A DNA stretch of 64,000 nucleotides from Magnolia sinica (lineage: Eukaryota > Streptophyta > Magnoliopsida > Magnoliales > Magnoliaceae). The stretch spans positions 61,714,001 to 61,778,000 of the forward strand of contig NC_080588.1 in assembly GCF_029962835.1 (NCBI RefSeq), given 5' to 3'. Numbering within the stretch: position 1 is the stretch's first letter; each line of letters begins with the position of its first letter. The translations under genes were made by a program, and so were the position numbers. Positions 36,383 through 48,941 of the stretch are shown one piece after another. Below the pieces are notes generated by a model. It was not told where the DNA came from and searched no databases. It was given only the letters and a program-made list of their open reading frames with translations.

Positions 36383-36384
<2 letters not shown>
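35516..36384. mobile_element. Harbinger-type MITE interrupted by a SINE
   Basis: The left arm (ATTTCAAATCCCCTCAAGGA) stops at the SINE poly-T at 35581. The body resumes at about 35850 with GGATTACATGTAAAATCCTT and ends CATGCTCCTAAACAAGCTCT, matching the 30.0- and 48.9-kb copies. Confidence 0.6.
35581..35740 (-). mobile_element. SINE (family A), near full length, inserted in a MITE
   Basis: Poly-T 35581-35598, then TTAGCTTGTTAGTACACACC, GTTAGCCACCC, B-box region GGGATCGATACCAAGACCTC, and A-box region GTTGAGCTATGGATCTGGG. Imperfect flanks AAGGAGGGAG/AAGGGGATAG may be a decayed TSD. Confidence 0.75.

Positions 36385-36447
<63 letters not shown>
36385..36447. repeat. (TA)n microsatellite, left of a nested TIR element
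   Basis: About 31 TA units. The tract continues at 37000-37017 on the far side of the element. Confidence 0.95.
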
Positions 36448-36449
<2 letters not shown>

Positions 36450-36999
36450 GAAAAGGTACTATGCGCTTGACCTCACGAGTCCGTCCCATGAGGTCAAGCT
36501 GTGTGGGCCCCACCGTGATGCGTTTCGAACATCTACCCCATCAGTCAAATGCACCATTCCATCGTGGGCCTAGGTCTTAAAAATCAACTCAATCTGTGAC
36601 TTGTGTGGGCCACACCACATACAGAAGTGGGGAGGGGCCGTGCACCATTAAAACATTCATAATCATTTTTTGGGCCCACCGAGATGTGGTTTGCAAATCC
36701 AGCCCATCCATTATGTGTGTCCCAATTGTACGAGGGTTCAGACCAAGTTTCAACAGCATTCAAAACTCACGTGGGCCCCACCAAGTGCTTTTATAAGTTT
36801 TAACGGTGTCTTCACATGATTTTAGATGGTATGGCCCACCTGAGTTCCGTATACAACTGATTTTTGGGATATCCGATAATTTAGAGGGGACCCATCAAAT
36901 GCAAGGTGTTGATGGCCGACACGCATCACGATGGGGCCCACATAGCTCAACCTCACGGGAGCAACTTATCGTGAGGTCGAGCGCATGGTACCTTTTTCC
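36448..36999. mobile_element. TIR element inserted in a (TA)n tract
   Basis: Left GGGAAAAGGTACTATGCGCT and inverted right AGGAAAAAGGTACCATGCGC both continue with GACCTCACGA, about 30 bp of TIR. TA repeats lie on both sides. 552 bp with no coding; several GTGGGCCCCACC blocks inside. A TA target fits Tc1/mariner-like (Stowaway) insertion, but within (TA)n the TSD cannot be sized. Confidence 0.72.
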
Positions 37000-37079
37000 T
37001 ATATATATATATATATAAACCCAATTAATATAAAATTTACATTTCATGCCTAAATTTGGTTGCCCAAGAAAAGGGTCTC

Positions 37080-38045
37080 AGAACGTGGGTGAGCCTCATT
37101 GTAATGTTTATGTGAAATCCACTCTGACCATCATTGCTCACTCCCTATTAGGCCTAGGGTCCAAAACTGGATTCTAGCTATAATTAAGGTGGACCACACA
37201 ATCAGAAACAATATAGAGGACAATACTCACCCTCTAAACTATTTTCCTTGTCATGTTCTATCTAAATTAAGAACGAACCTAATTTTTGGGCTCTAAGCCA
37301 CAATTTTGGTATTGCACTTAATGGTTGGAGTGGATTTCATATTATCTTCATGGTGAGTCTTGTAAACATTAAAGGTGGACACCTCTCCAACCGGTTGCGT
37401 AATTTTTTTGCCCTAAACCAAATGTAGTATTATACATCTAATGGTAAGATTGGGTTTCACATATACATCATGCTGGTCTTATAAAAATTAATGGCAGTGA
37501 CCCTCTCCCAACTTTGTGAGAGAAAAAAGATATTTGCCTCCATGTATATAAAAAAAGGAATTTAATAGGGTCTATTATAATGTTTAGGTAAGATATACTC
37601 TGACAATTAGATGTGTAATCTTATGTTAGGCCTACTAGTGTAATAAAAAAGCCATAAAAAAAAAAGAAAGAATCAAAGAAATGAAACTAGGATGACTTGT
37701 GATTCACATGCCATAACAAAGGAAATAGTTTGGAAAGGGACATTTATCCTTAATTTTTATAGGGCCTACCGTGATATTATAATAAATCTACTCCAAAAAT
37801 TAGTTGTCACACCAAAATTTAGACTTGGGGCCCTAAAATTAGGCCCATTCATGATTCATGTGGGCCACACCAAGGAAGTAATTTGGAGGATTGACATTAT
37901 CTTGTAAACTGTTTCTAATCATGTGGTCCACCTGATAAGAGATGTAGCTGAATTTTGAGTCATGGGACCAACATCGGGTGACTCACTTAGTGGTTGGGGT
38001 GGATCTCACATAAATACCGGGATGGGGCCCACCCGATCTGCAAAT
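37080..38045. other. Decayed repeat with GTGGGGCTCACC-type arms
   Basis: Repeated phrases GTTTATGTGAAATCCACTCT, GGTTGGAGTGGATTTCATAT and GATGGGGCCCACCCGATCTG occur in both orientations. Similar material is at 21.4-22.2 and 57.6-58.4 kb. No gene. Confidence 0.45.
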
Positions 38046-38345
38046 TAAATAAGTAGGTAAACCTACTTTCTAGGTTGGGCACTTTGGCAAGAAATGAATA
38101 CTTGTACAACACCGTTTGGGCTCTGTTTTCATGGCTAGGGCATGGGATTCAAACCACTAATATACAGTAAATATATATCTCATGTGGAAAATCCAAGCCC
38201 TTCACTAGGTGGCCCAATGAATAAACAATGATCATGAAAACACTGCAATCATTAACATTAAAAAAAGCCAAATATTCAATAGCTAAGATCTTCAAATATG
38301 AGCATATTTGGTGGATTTGGCATTTATGGTAGGGCCCATCACATT

Positions 38346-38945
38346 GGCGTGTTTGGGCAGTGGGATTAGAAGGGATTAGGTGGGATGGGATTCATACAGT
38401 CCCGTGCCAATTCCACTCCATGTTTGGGAAGAATGGAAAAGCTTGGAATTAGATTAGATGGAATTGCACTGGTCCTGTGCCAATTTCACTCAATGTTAGC
38501 AAGTTGTGTAGCTCCCACCATGATTTGTGGGCTATATCCACACTGTCTATCCATTTTTTGAGATTATTTTAGAGCATGAGCCAAAAAATCAGGTAAATCT
38601 AAAGCTCAAGTGGACCCCACCATAGAAAGCAATACGGATTAAATACTTACTGTTGAAAATTTCTTTAGGGTCACATAAGTTTTGGATCTACTTCATTTTT
38701 AGGCCCATGCCATAAAATGAGGTTACAAAACAAATGAACGATTTAGATATAACATATGTGTGTTATTCTCAGTAATTTCAAATGATGATGGGTATATCTA
38801 TTCAATGTACCACCATATTACCAACAAAGCATGGCATTATTCTTATCCCACGGCAATAGGGAACAATCCCTGCCATGAGTAATAATTATGTTTTTTGAAT
38901 CCCATCCCACTTAATCCCTTCTAATCCCACCGCCCAAACAGGCTC
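38346..38945. mobile_element. Harbinger-like element with about 45-bp TIRs and a nested palindromic MITE
   Basis: Left GTGTTTGGGCAGTGGGATTA and inverted right CTGTTTGGGCGGTGGGATTA both run on into GAAGGGATTA(G/A)GTGGGATGGGATTC. The middle (about 38510-38790) is a copy of the palindromic family (CTCAAGTGGACCCCACCATA). No exact TSD found. Confidence 0.68.
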
Positions 38946-41838
38946 TTAACATTTTGGATTATTGCAACCTGAAACCTAACTTAGTATTTTAGTCCCTACC
39001 TTGGAAAAACGCTTCTTTTGAAATCTCTTTCAAACCTCCTCGCTAGGATCGTTCTCTAATGTTTGTTTCGCACCATTTAAAACCGTTGATGATTACTTCT
39101 CCTCACATATGGCACTGATTTTCAACGATCCAAACCATTCAGATCGTGGGTTCCATCTTAGATGGAGCATATATCTAAAGTCACACTAATTAGACAATTC
39201 TATCTTACTAATGCTTACATGATAAATGGTTAAAGATCTTTTGTATTACCAGTTATCATGATAATAAAGGAAAAGTATTATTATTATGATTTTACCACTA
39301 CCGAATTACCAAACATAATAATCAATAGTCTAATACATATATTTTTTAGAAGGTAGGTAAAAGAATTTGTAACCACTGTATTTACAATAATTTTTTAAAA
39401 AATTCTAAAACCGAGAAAACCATGCCAACTTATAAATGTAATGATTCCGCATTGAAGTAAAGGAAAATGCTATCAATATAATTTTACTAAAATCGAGACG
39501 ACCACATCAATTTATGAATGTAATGATTCAGCATTGAAGTACAGGAAAATGCTATCATTATAATTTTACTATTATAAACTCGTAGCCTAATATAAATGTT
39601 ATCATAAAGCTGGTAAAATAGTTTATACTCATTGTACTTTTTCTTTAGGTTGCTGTTACAATTGATAATCCAAACAGGCCTTAAAGTAAATAGTCCAAAT
39701 GCAATTTGTATGTTTGAATAATTACCAGTCTTCTATATTATACAAAACTAACATAAGAGTCATGTACTTGGATTATTAACAGGAATGGAATCATCTTTCC
39801 GTGGACTGCAGAAGTTCCACTTGCAGAGATGGTTTGGTGACCTGTGGGGCCACATGCAGAGATGGTTCTGTCCACATGAGAATTGATTCTTGGAGTTGAA
39901 CGCAAGCCATTGGATTTTATTTTATTTTATTTTTCAATTGTACATTTTCAGATGTACCCATCCATGGTAAAAATCTACCATTAAGAGTAAACTGTGGTCA
40001 GTATAGGTTATTAACTGACCATCATCCATGTGGGCCCTATTGCAAGACATTGCTGACCATCTGATTGCAAACATAGCCTAAACAGAGCCATCTTTTTCCT
40101 TTGTCTCTTTCTTTTTTTCCACGCATTGGGGGAGCTTCCTACCTGTTTGTTGATGGTACAACAGAGTGTATATGTTGATAGTGTTGTAACTATTTCTGAC
40201 AGGTCATTAAATAGTAAACGAGAAAATGACATGAATTATTGCACAGATATATATACTGTACAAAAGATTTTTACAAGTGATTGGAGCCTTTTCATGGGAG
40301 TATAGCTGGTGTTGAGTTGAACAATGAATATTGGCAAATGACGAGGCATGACCAAAAAATTCAAGAGGCAAAAAGTGATCAATTGGAAAAGAACAGTTAA
40401 GTAGACATGAAAATACAGAAGGATTCATAAGATCAACATGGCAACGATGCATTTGCTATAACCATTGAAATAAATAAGATAAATGTCTAAAGGGAAGTTG
40501 CAATAGAAATTTAAAAATAGTAAGAAGTTCAATAGGGTAAATCATCTCATACCAAATCAACAAACAAATCATCTTTCTTTATCACATGTTAGCACTATTT
40601 TAAGATTAGTGGTAATACTTAATTATAATCTAATAGCAATAATTTTTAGTCGTAATCCAAGTCTATGCATGATTTTGCGCAAGATTACTCCCGTATCAAT
40701 ACAATCACATCATCTTTCAAAACGACATCCTACTACTGCTCCTTGTGATTGATTATATATATTTCTTTTTATTTGACTGTTTCCGTTTACAAAAGTCATT
40801 TCATATGGTAGGTAGGGTGCAACCATCTTCAGAGGAAGAAACATCACCTTCTGCCAATCATTTAATCATCTTACAATCAGATTGTGAGTAGTTGAATATG
40901 CAACCGATCTTCTTAAGTCTTGGTCATATACGCTCATATTTGGCGTATCTATCTATTTTAGCGCTTGGGGTCAACTTCTTCGGTTTGAATCGAGCCACAC
41001 AATTGGTTCTGACATGCTTACACACATCACACATGATTGAATCAAACTGAAAGTCGAAATGATCCAACCCTGTCGATCTACAAGTCAGATGCAACTTATC
41101 CACGTCGACTCAAACTTGGACTTGATCAGACTAACTCAGTTCCACAAGCCATCCCCAACTCAGCTAAGTTGGGCTGATTTACCGGTTGAGTCAAGACCAG
41201 ATGACGAGCCTGCGGCTCACCCCAATCAGGCCATCTTTCTTAATCTTAAATGTATGCCCAATAGAGCATTGTCTACTAAAGAAAGTAAAAAGTAGAAATT
41301 ATTTACATCTTTTTTGTTCCGCGAGCTCTACTGAGCCCACTCGACTGTAGGGCCTTGTCCATCTACATACAAGTCCATAGGCCAACATGGTAACCCATTC
41401 AAGACCCTAGCTTTCCAAGTGGCTCACTTCGTTTACATTAAATGACACACAAATGAGCTGTTTTTGGTTGCACCTAATCTCTTGAAATTTCATTATTTAT
41501 ATCTTTCTAGTTGGGTGCAAAATATCACCAAATTCATAAATTTGGTGCAACAAAACACCTTAAAATGAATGAGTAGATTTTATTTTTTTTGAATGGTTTT
41601 TCAAATTCTACACATTCGTTGGCCTAGCAAATCTCCTAATCTCCAATATCATTATAACCTATTTGCATACCTACATAATGTTAAAGTGATATTAATTAAG
41701 AGTATTAATTTGACATTCTCAAATGCAAGCTCCTAACACAATTTGGGTTGGTCAAGGATAACACTAAAACATAAAATAAAATATATAATTATTAAATAAT
41801 ATTATTAAAGTAATACTTATAAATACTTAATACAACTG

Positions 41839-41840
<2 letters not shown>
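38946..41840. other. Intergenic, no recognised gene
   Basis: AT-rich. 39412-39576 is an imperfect tandem duplication of 82 bp (CGAGA...GCATTGAAGTA...AATTTTACTA twice). 40970-41450 has scattered GACTCAACC/GGCTGA phrases of no clear family. Minus frames at 40011-40452 match nothing I know. Confidence 0.4.

Positions 41841-41841
<1 letters not shown>

Positions 41842-41912
<71 letters not shown>
41842..41912. repeat. (TA)n microsatellite
   Basis: About 35 TA units, the longest such tract in the window. Confidence 0.95.
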
Positions 41913-41917
<5 letters not shown>

Positions 41918-41946
41918 AAAAAAACACATTAGAAAAAAAAATGGGA

Positions 41947-42770
41947 ATTGTTGGGGAACTACAGAAGCACACAAATATAAATCAAGCAAAGTATTACAAT
42001 CTCACAACCAAGTTCAAACATAAACCAACTGAATTTTACATGGAAAAATCTTTGGGGAAAAAAAATCATAGTACAAAGCGACAATGATGCCCTTAAAACC
42101 TTTAGAAAAAAATTTAAAAACTTAAAACACTTCTCTTGCTATCCAAATTCTGATTACACTCATATATAGCCTATATGAGAATCATAATCAAAATAGAAAA
42201 CAAATCCTGCACTTATGCAATTCTGCGCACGCAATCGATGTCACCTTCGATGGGACTTCGATGACATCGACACCCCTTGATGAATTGAAAGGGCTTTCAT
42301 CTTCAACCTATATAATTTGTTGTTGTTTTTACCTTGTCTTGAACTTCATATCCGATCCATTCGATTTCATGTCTTAGATTCAATTTAAAAAACCCAATGT
42401 AAAACCTACGCTCTGATACCACTTGTTGTGCGCAATCGCCACATGCTAAATGCGAAAGCAACCTTAAACTGAATCAAATATGCAATAAAGAAACAAAAAA
42501 TCTGAACAACTATAAAAAACACACAAATTTTACGTTAAAAAAAAAAAAAAAATCATAACTCCAAGCGACAAACAATCCAACATATAAATAGAAAGTTACT
42601 AGAGATTGAACAACTTACATATATGAAAACCCTAATTTTCTCCATTCAAACCATTTGACCATTAACCTCTCACATGTTGCACTTTTTAGAATTACACGTT
42701 ATTAACCCTAATCTAAAATTACAAGTGTACTTAAATACCCTCATACAAGATTAAGAAATAAATCACATGC
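41947..42770 (-). mobile_element. Short LTR element (TRIM-like or deleted copia) with tRNA-Met primer site
   Basis: The minus strand carries TGGTATCAGAGC (plus 42411-42422), complementary to the 3' end of plant initiator tRNA-Met, the usual plant LTR-element PBS. TGTTGTGCGCAATCGCC begins next to it at 42425 and a similar TGTTGGGGAACTACAG begins at 41947. Both are followed by AATTTTAC(A/G)T and CAAGCGACAA. That suggests two diverged LTRs around an interior of about 120 bp. No coding; LTR right ends not fixed. Confidence 0.5.
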
Positions 42771-42801
42771 ACTTATGCAAAACCAACATGAATCATCAAT
42801 T

Positions 42802-42938
42802 ATTATTATTATTATTATTTTTTACACACGCGCACACACCCCTGCACACTCACGCTGTAGTGCCACTCATGGATACTCGTACCCTTGACTGGGTGTTGAA
42901 ACTCCCAAAAGTTTACCACCTGAGCAAGAGCAAGGATC
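42802..42938 (-). mobile_element. SINE (family B), complete, 16-bp TSD
   Basis: ACATGAATCATCAATT is exactly duplicated at 42786-42801 and 42939-42954. On the minus strand the 137-bp element starts TGATCCTTGCTCTTGCTCAG, with A-box-like TTGCTCAGGTGG, then a B-box-like GAGTTTCAACACCC, and ends in a (TTA/ATA)n-type tail. The sequence differs from family A. Confidence 0.82.
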
Positions 42939-43089
42939 ACATGAATCATCAATTGAACCATCGATCAATCGATCAATCAACACCTATGTTTGATCAAATG
43001 GAACATGTTCAAAAGTGTCCAAAGAGCAAACTAATTAATTCAGAATTATTTCAATTGAATCGATGGATTGTACCTGCATCATATTGAAG

Positions 43090-43900
43090 GCACCCAATCA
43101 ACATGACACGTGTAACAGGTATATCTGCCACGGAGATGATACGGTAGTGAGAAGAACAGGAATACATTAGAGCCACTTCTTAATGACGTAGGTGGAAGGG
43201 ATATATAATCAATCGGGACCGTTCATCTAGTGGGACCTATCATGGATGAATTATATTCCAAAAATTACACCAATTAGAAAATCTCGTCCAACAGTTTTCT
43301 TCAATTTACTTTTCTGGATATCTGACAAATAAACATTTTCATTTTATAGGCCACCCATAATAGTTAATTTATGTATATTTTGAAATATTTTCCATCAGAA
43401 AAGGGAAGTAGATAGACAGTCCCGATTGATACATATCTCCGCTGCGTGTACTGAGGAGAAATTGCTCTACTTATCTTCTCCCAGCGGCAGTTTACCTAAC
43501 TGGTGTATTTCTCATAGGAGAGAGAGATGACTCGATGGCTCCAGAAGAATCCGAACATGATCGCTCCATCTCGCCACTACTCCTGGCAGTGTAAAATATC
43601 ATCTGGGACTCTACATCTAGCTGCTCCCAGTGTAGATGGAAAATGGCTCAGACTAAACACAGATCTGATCATTCTAGCCGTCAGATTTGCGGCCTTCAAA
43701 GTGAAGGTCAGGAAATATAAGGGTTAATACTTGAATAAAAAGTGATGCAAAAGATTATCTACCGGGTGTATTTTTTGGATGGTAAACAATCATGGATAAG
43801 CTCAGTAGATGAACGGTCGGGATTGATACATCACCCTGCCACATGTACTTCGGAGAGATGACTCTACATATGTATGCTCTTCTAGCCCCACATATTCATG
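43090..43900. other. Palindromic repeat region
   Basis: GGGACCGTTCATCTAGTGGGACC near 43215 is mirrored by AGTAGATGAACGGTCGGGATT near 43806 (parts only). Between them a second inverted pair surrounds 43430. The 66-codon plus frame at 43527 falls inside and is not a gene. Confidence 0.45.
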
Positions 43901-43964
43901 TCCGTTGATCTTGGCCTTTGAAACATGACAATCTTGTAAATGTAACATAACGTAAATACATGGA

Positions 43965-46015
43965 CAGTTAAAACGCTCAATGGTAAATGGTCTAAATACA
44001 ATAGGTTAGATCAGATGGCTAATGTCCCGTTTGCGAGCGTGGATTTGGAATCCCTAGATTCAGAACCTCTTGGATTTGAAATCGTCCTATTGTGTTTGGC
44101 ACCCTGGACTAGAAATCAACTTTAATCCAAAAATAGCGGTTTGGTGGTATATTTATAAGGGTTTGAATTTAATTACTAAATCAACTTTAATATCTTTAAT
44201 TAGTGAATGTATGTAATGTTTGATACAATTGTTGTACTAAGCCTGTTGAAATAAATACTTTTCTTGAAAATGATGAAATTCCAAATCTCAAATGGGCCAC
44301 AAGCATAAGATCATGTCCGAGTGTCTAACCAACGATTTTTAACCATTGATTTAAATGGACAATGTTTGGATGGTCCTGATTATCATATTAAAATAATTAT
44401 AGTGGTGCAATTAATAACATAGTTGCTTTGGAATATCATTAGTAGGCCATGTGTCCAATAGTTGAATATTCTAGTGGCACACATGTTATACATATAACTC
44501 TTGAAAGGATTTTAAATGTAATCCAAGCTCTCATCATGGATTTCAAACCCCCCTCATAAAGTGGATTTGAAAACTCCAGTTACTTTACGGTGCATGGTTT
44601 GATTAGTAGAACCATTTTAGCTGAAACATACAATAGAAAATGCTCAGAGTTATATTAGATGGCTAAGGTGCATGGTCTGATCAGTCAGATCCTTTTGGTT
44701 GAAAAGTGCAATGGTAAATGATCTAAAGTAAGTTGGTTAAATCAGACTGCTAGGGTGGTCCGGTCTCTCAGACTGTTTTAGCTTAAAATTATAATAGTAA
44801 ATGCTCCAACTTCGGTTGTTTAAATCAGATGGCTAAGGTGGTTTGATTAATCCTCCTCTTGGTAGAAAAGTACAATAGTAAATAATCCAAAATTCAGTTG
44901 GCTAAATCGTATGGCTAAGGCAGTTTGATCAATCAGTCCGTTTTGGCTAAAAAGTACAGTAGTAAATGCTTCAAATTCAATCGGTAAATTAGATGGCTAA
45001 GGTGCATGGTCCGATGAGTTGAACACTTTTGGTTGAAAAGTATAATAGTAAATGCTCCAAATTCAGTTAGTTACCTTAGATGGATAAGGTGCATGGTCCA
45101 ATCAGTCAGACCATTTTGGCTGAAAAGTACTTCAAATTCAGTTGGTTAAATCAGATGGTTAATGTGGTCCAATCAATCAGATTGTTTTAGCTGAAAATTA
45201 CAATAGTAAATGCTTCAAACTCTGTTGGTTATATTAGATGGCTAAAGCGGTGGACCTTTTGGATGAAAAGTACGATAGTAAAGCTCTATATTCAGTTGGT
45301 TAAATTAGATGGCTAATGTGGTCCCATCAGTATCAATCGAACCCTTTTAGCTGAAAAGTACTGTAGTAAATGCTCCAAATTCAGTTAGTTAAATTAGATG
45401 ACTAAGGTGCATGGTCCAATCAGCCAGACCCTTTTGGCTGAAAAGTACAATAGTGAATGCTTTAAATTCAGTTGGTTAAATCAGATGGCTAAGGTGGTCC
45501 AATCAATTAGACCCTTTTGGCTGAAAAGTACAACAGTAAATGCTCCAAATTCAGTTAGTTAAATCAGATGGCTAAGGTGCATGGTCCTATATTCAGACCC
45601 TTTTAATGAAAAGTACAATAATAAATGCTCCAAATTCAGTTAGTTAAATCAGATGGCTAAGGTAGCCGGATAAGTCAGACTATTTTGACTGGAAAGTACA
45701 ATAGTAAATGCTCCAAATTCAATTGGTTAAAACAGATGGCTAAGGTGGTCCAATCAGTTCGGACCCTTTTGGCTGAAAAGTGCAATAGTACTCCAAATTT
45801 AGTTGATTAAATCAGATGGCTGGGGTGGTCCGATTAGTTGGACCCTTTTGGCTGAAAAGCACAATTGTAATGCTTCAAATTCAATTGGTTAAATCAGATG
45901 GCTAAGGTAGTCCAACCAATCAGACCCTTTTAGCTAAAAAGTACAACAATAAATGCTCCAAATTCACTCAGTTAAATCAGATTGGTCCCAAAAGTCAGAC
46001 CCTCTTGGCTGATGA
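43965..46015 (+). repeat. Tandem array of about 18 units of about 83 bp, interrupted by a MITE
   Basis: AGATGGCTAA or a close variant recurs at about 44013, 44657, 44744, 44827, 44909, 44991, 45078, 45153, 45236, 45307, 45396, 45483, 45566, 45651, 45733, 45813, 45896 and 45977. Each is followed by GTCCAATCAG, CCCTTTTGGCTGAAAAGTAC, AGTAAATGCTCCAAATTCAG and GGTTAAATC. Spacing is 71-89 bp. Units differ by scattered substitutions and small deletions. No coding. Confidence 0.92.
44022..44590. mobile_element. Harbinger-type MITE inserted into the 83-bp array (reverse copy)
   Basis: GTCCCGTTTGCGAGCGTGGATTTGG starts it (outer part only), and the body (ATTTAATTACTAAATCAACT, ATGATGAAATTCCAAATCTC, ATCATGTCCGAGTGTCTAAC) is the reverse complement of the element at 30034-30568. 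Array sequence lies on both sides. The right terminus is eroded, so the TSD is not certain. Confidence 0.65.
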
Positions 46016-46189
46016 CCCGGATGCCATGTAGCAACCTGTTATTGAATCCGGTTTTCTTCCAAAAACTATTTACTTTTAAAACTTTTTACAAATAAATGCT
46101 AGCATACGATTTATACGTACGGGAAGTTTAACTTTGACTGCTGAAATTTTAATAAAAAGAGCCTTTACCAGTGAAAATGATAGTTTTGC

Positions 46190-46196
46190 TTCTTCT

Positions 46197-46229
<33 letters not shown>
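46190..46229. repeat. (CT)n microsatellite
   Basis: CTTCTTCTT followed by about 14 CT units. Confidence 0.95.
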
Positions 46230-46231
<2 letters not shown>

Positions 46232-46489
46232 TAATGTACTTTCTGGTGTGAACTTGTGTTACCCAAGGTTGGGTGCGACCCATTATAATGTCCCTGTTAC
46301 ATTCACACCCATCCACCAGTGTGCCAACTCATGGTAGGAATAGAGCAAAGAAAATAAGTAGAACAAAAAATGAGATGGGCCACACTGTTGGAATTCAATA
46401 CCCTACCATTGAAATTTTATATTTACCCAAGGAAGTTTCAAATAAGATTGATATTGTGTTTAACTTGGACTTAGTTTCGCTAGTGACCT

Positions 46490-48910
46490 CAAACACATGG
46501 TGTCAAAACTCTGTGCACCCCACGTGATAATTTTGCTTATTCATGTTTTGTATCCATTTTTTCAGCTTATTGTAAGGTATGAGTCTAAAAATGAGACGGA
46601 TCCAAATCACATGTAGATCATATTACAAGAAAACAATGTTGATTAAATGTCCACCATTAAAAACTTTATGAGGCTTATTATAATGTCAGTGTCTGTCTAA
46701 ATTTGTAAGTACCACTTTGTGCACGGGTTGAACCCAACTTTAACGTGGTTGTGGGGGCCATGAAGATTTCAAGGGTGACCATTTTCATCACCTTCTATTT
46801 CTTATGATTTGCTTATTTAAGTTTTACATTAGCCTGATATGGCAAAGCAAATGAACACTTGATGTTACAAAAACATCAAATGGACCCCATGTGGGTGAGT
46901 TAATTAAGAGCTTATTAATTATGAATATTTTGATCTTTTACGAAAAACAGTACACCATACGTATGAATTTCTGACTTTCAGCACTGATTTTAAGAAGGGT
47001 TTGAAAGGCAAACATTTATTTACAAAAGCTTTAAAGGTTGGCGTTTTTCAAACACGCATTTAAATAACATGTCAATACTCCTCGCTCCCAAATGGCTAAC
47101 TAGGCTGCACCGACTTTTAACACTTGGAACTTTTTTGGGTCCCACCATTGTATTTGTGTTAGATCTACACCGTCTACCAATTTTCACAAATAATTTAAGA
47201 GCATGAGCCCAAAAATGAAGTATATCCAAAAGTCAAGTGGATCACACCACATAAAGCAGTGAGGATTGTAAAAAACTAAATATCAGAGCCCCAACAAGAT
47301 TTCAACGATATTATCAATTCCACTGTCTTCAGTGGTGTGGTCCACTTTCACTTTGAATCTGCATTGTTTTTGGGTTAATATTCTAAAATGATTTGAAAAA
47401 AATAGATGGACGTTGTAGATCTACGAAATACCTCATCATGGGTCCACCTAAATTTCGCACCTCAAGAAAAAACAAATATTATCTTGATTCAAAACTTTCA
47501 TGGCCCATTAATAATCGATCAACACCTTTTCCTTTGGCATAGTCTACGTGATAATTGGATTTGCTTCACTTTTTGAATATGCCCGGAAAACGGATGGACG
47601 GATGGATAAAGAATGCACACGTCAAGGTGGGCCCCACCATTAAGGGCCGCACTGTCCTGGGTGTGGGAGCGGATTGCGTAGTGAGTTACTCCGTATGTAC
47701 TGAGTAAACTCTGTGAGGTCCACCGTGATTTATGTACATCCATACATTTTATCAGATAAGTTTAAGGCCTGAGACCAAAAATGAAGTATATACAATGTTC
47801 AAATGGACCACACCATCAGTAATTCAACATCTACCATTAAAAATTTCTTGGGGCCACGGAAGTTTTGGATCAAGCTTGTATTTGTGTTTTACCTTTTACT
47901 ATGTCTGTATAATCTAATGAATAGGTAGGATGACAAGCAAACATCACCGTGGGGCTTAACAAGGTTTTAAAAGTGGAAAATATTATCCTCACTTTTTCTT
48001 GCGTTCTGCTCCACTTATCTTTGGATATGCTTTAGTTTTGGGATCAAATCTTTTAAATTAGATAAAAATAAAAATAAAATTAGATGAATGACACGAATAG
48101 ACCACATATATTCAAGGTGAGCCCAGCTGAGTTTACTCAGTACGATGGGAGCCTACAACTGCAGTACTCAGTCCGATTTCGGGGGTTCTCATCTAATCCA
48201 CTAACGCGGTGCAACTCATTCGAGTCCAGATTAGAAAACCGGAAGTGTTGGCCGGTGGAATTCTATGGGTACTATTATAACGAGTGTACTAGATCTACAC
48301 CGTCCCATTTTTTCATACCATTTTATTGAACGAGACAAAAAAACAAGCCAGATCCAAGGGTCAAGTGGGCCCACCGCAGAAACAGTGGAAATTGGACGCT
48401 TATAGTTGAAAACTCGTTAGGGCCATATAAGGCTCTAATCAAACTGATATCTGTGTTTTGCCATTTTCAAGGTCCCTGTGATTTTAGAAAGAAGTTAGAA
48501 GGCAAATAAACCTAACAGTAAACCTTAGAAAGGTTTCAATGGTATTCGTTCAATCCCTGCTAATTTCTTTGTTGTGGTCACTTGATCTTTGTATGTGCTT
48601 TTTTCTTTTTTGGGTCATCTCTAGCATGATATATAAAAATTGATGGACGGCATGGATCTAAAACATAAATCATTGTGGGGCTAGAGAAGCTCCATACATC
48701 CCTTAAAAGTACGTTATTTAGCACGCAATGCATTTGGGAGAGAAATCCCGCAAATCTTGTTAGAGGCATAGTACGCGGATTGCGTGCTGACAGCGTCAGG
48801 CTGCCTGGTGGTGACTGACAGTGCGTTGTGGGCCCGCATGACATATGTGTCTTATCCATACCATGGGCCAAAAACTAAAGCATATATAAATCTGATATGG
48901 ACCACATCAT
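46490..48910. mobile_element. Cluster of palindromic GTGGGCCCCAC MITE copies and halves
   Basis: Half copy about 46500-46690; copy 47130-47450 (GGGTCCCACCATTGTATTTG to CTCATCATGGGTCCACC); half copy 47570-47650; copy 47671-48170 with outer arms TACTGAGTAAACTC and GAGTTTACTCAGTA; copy 48260-48690; half copy 48775-48910. Several begin GCGGATTGCGT. No gene between them. Confidence 0.65.
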
Positions 48911-48941
48911 ATGAAAGATTACTTCATAAGAATGGTATTTA

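Noticed and set aside
41842-41912. Long (TA)n tracts as replication origins
   Set aside because: Simple microsatellites; nothing else supports an origin.
43965-46015. CRISPR-like regular repeats
   Set aside because: The units are contiguous diverged tandem repeats without unique spacers, and this is a plant nuclear genome.
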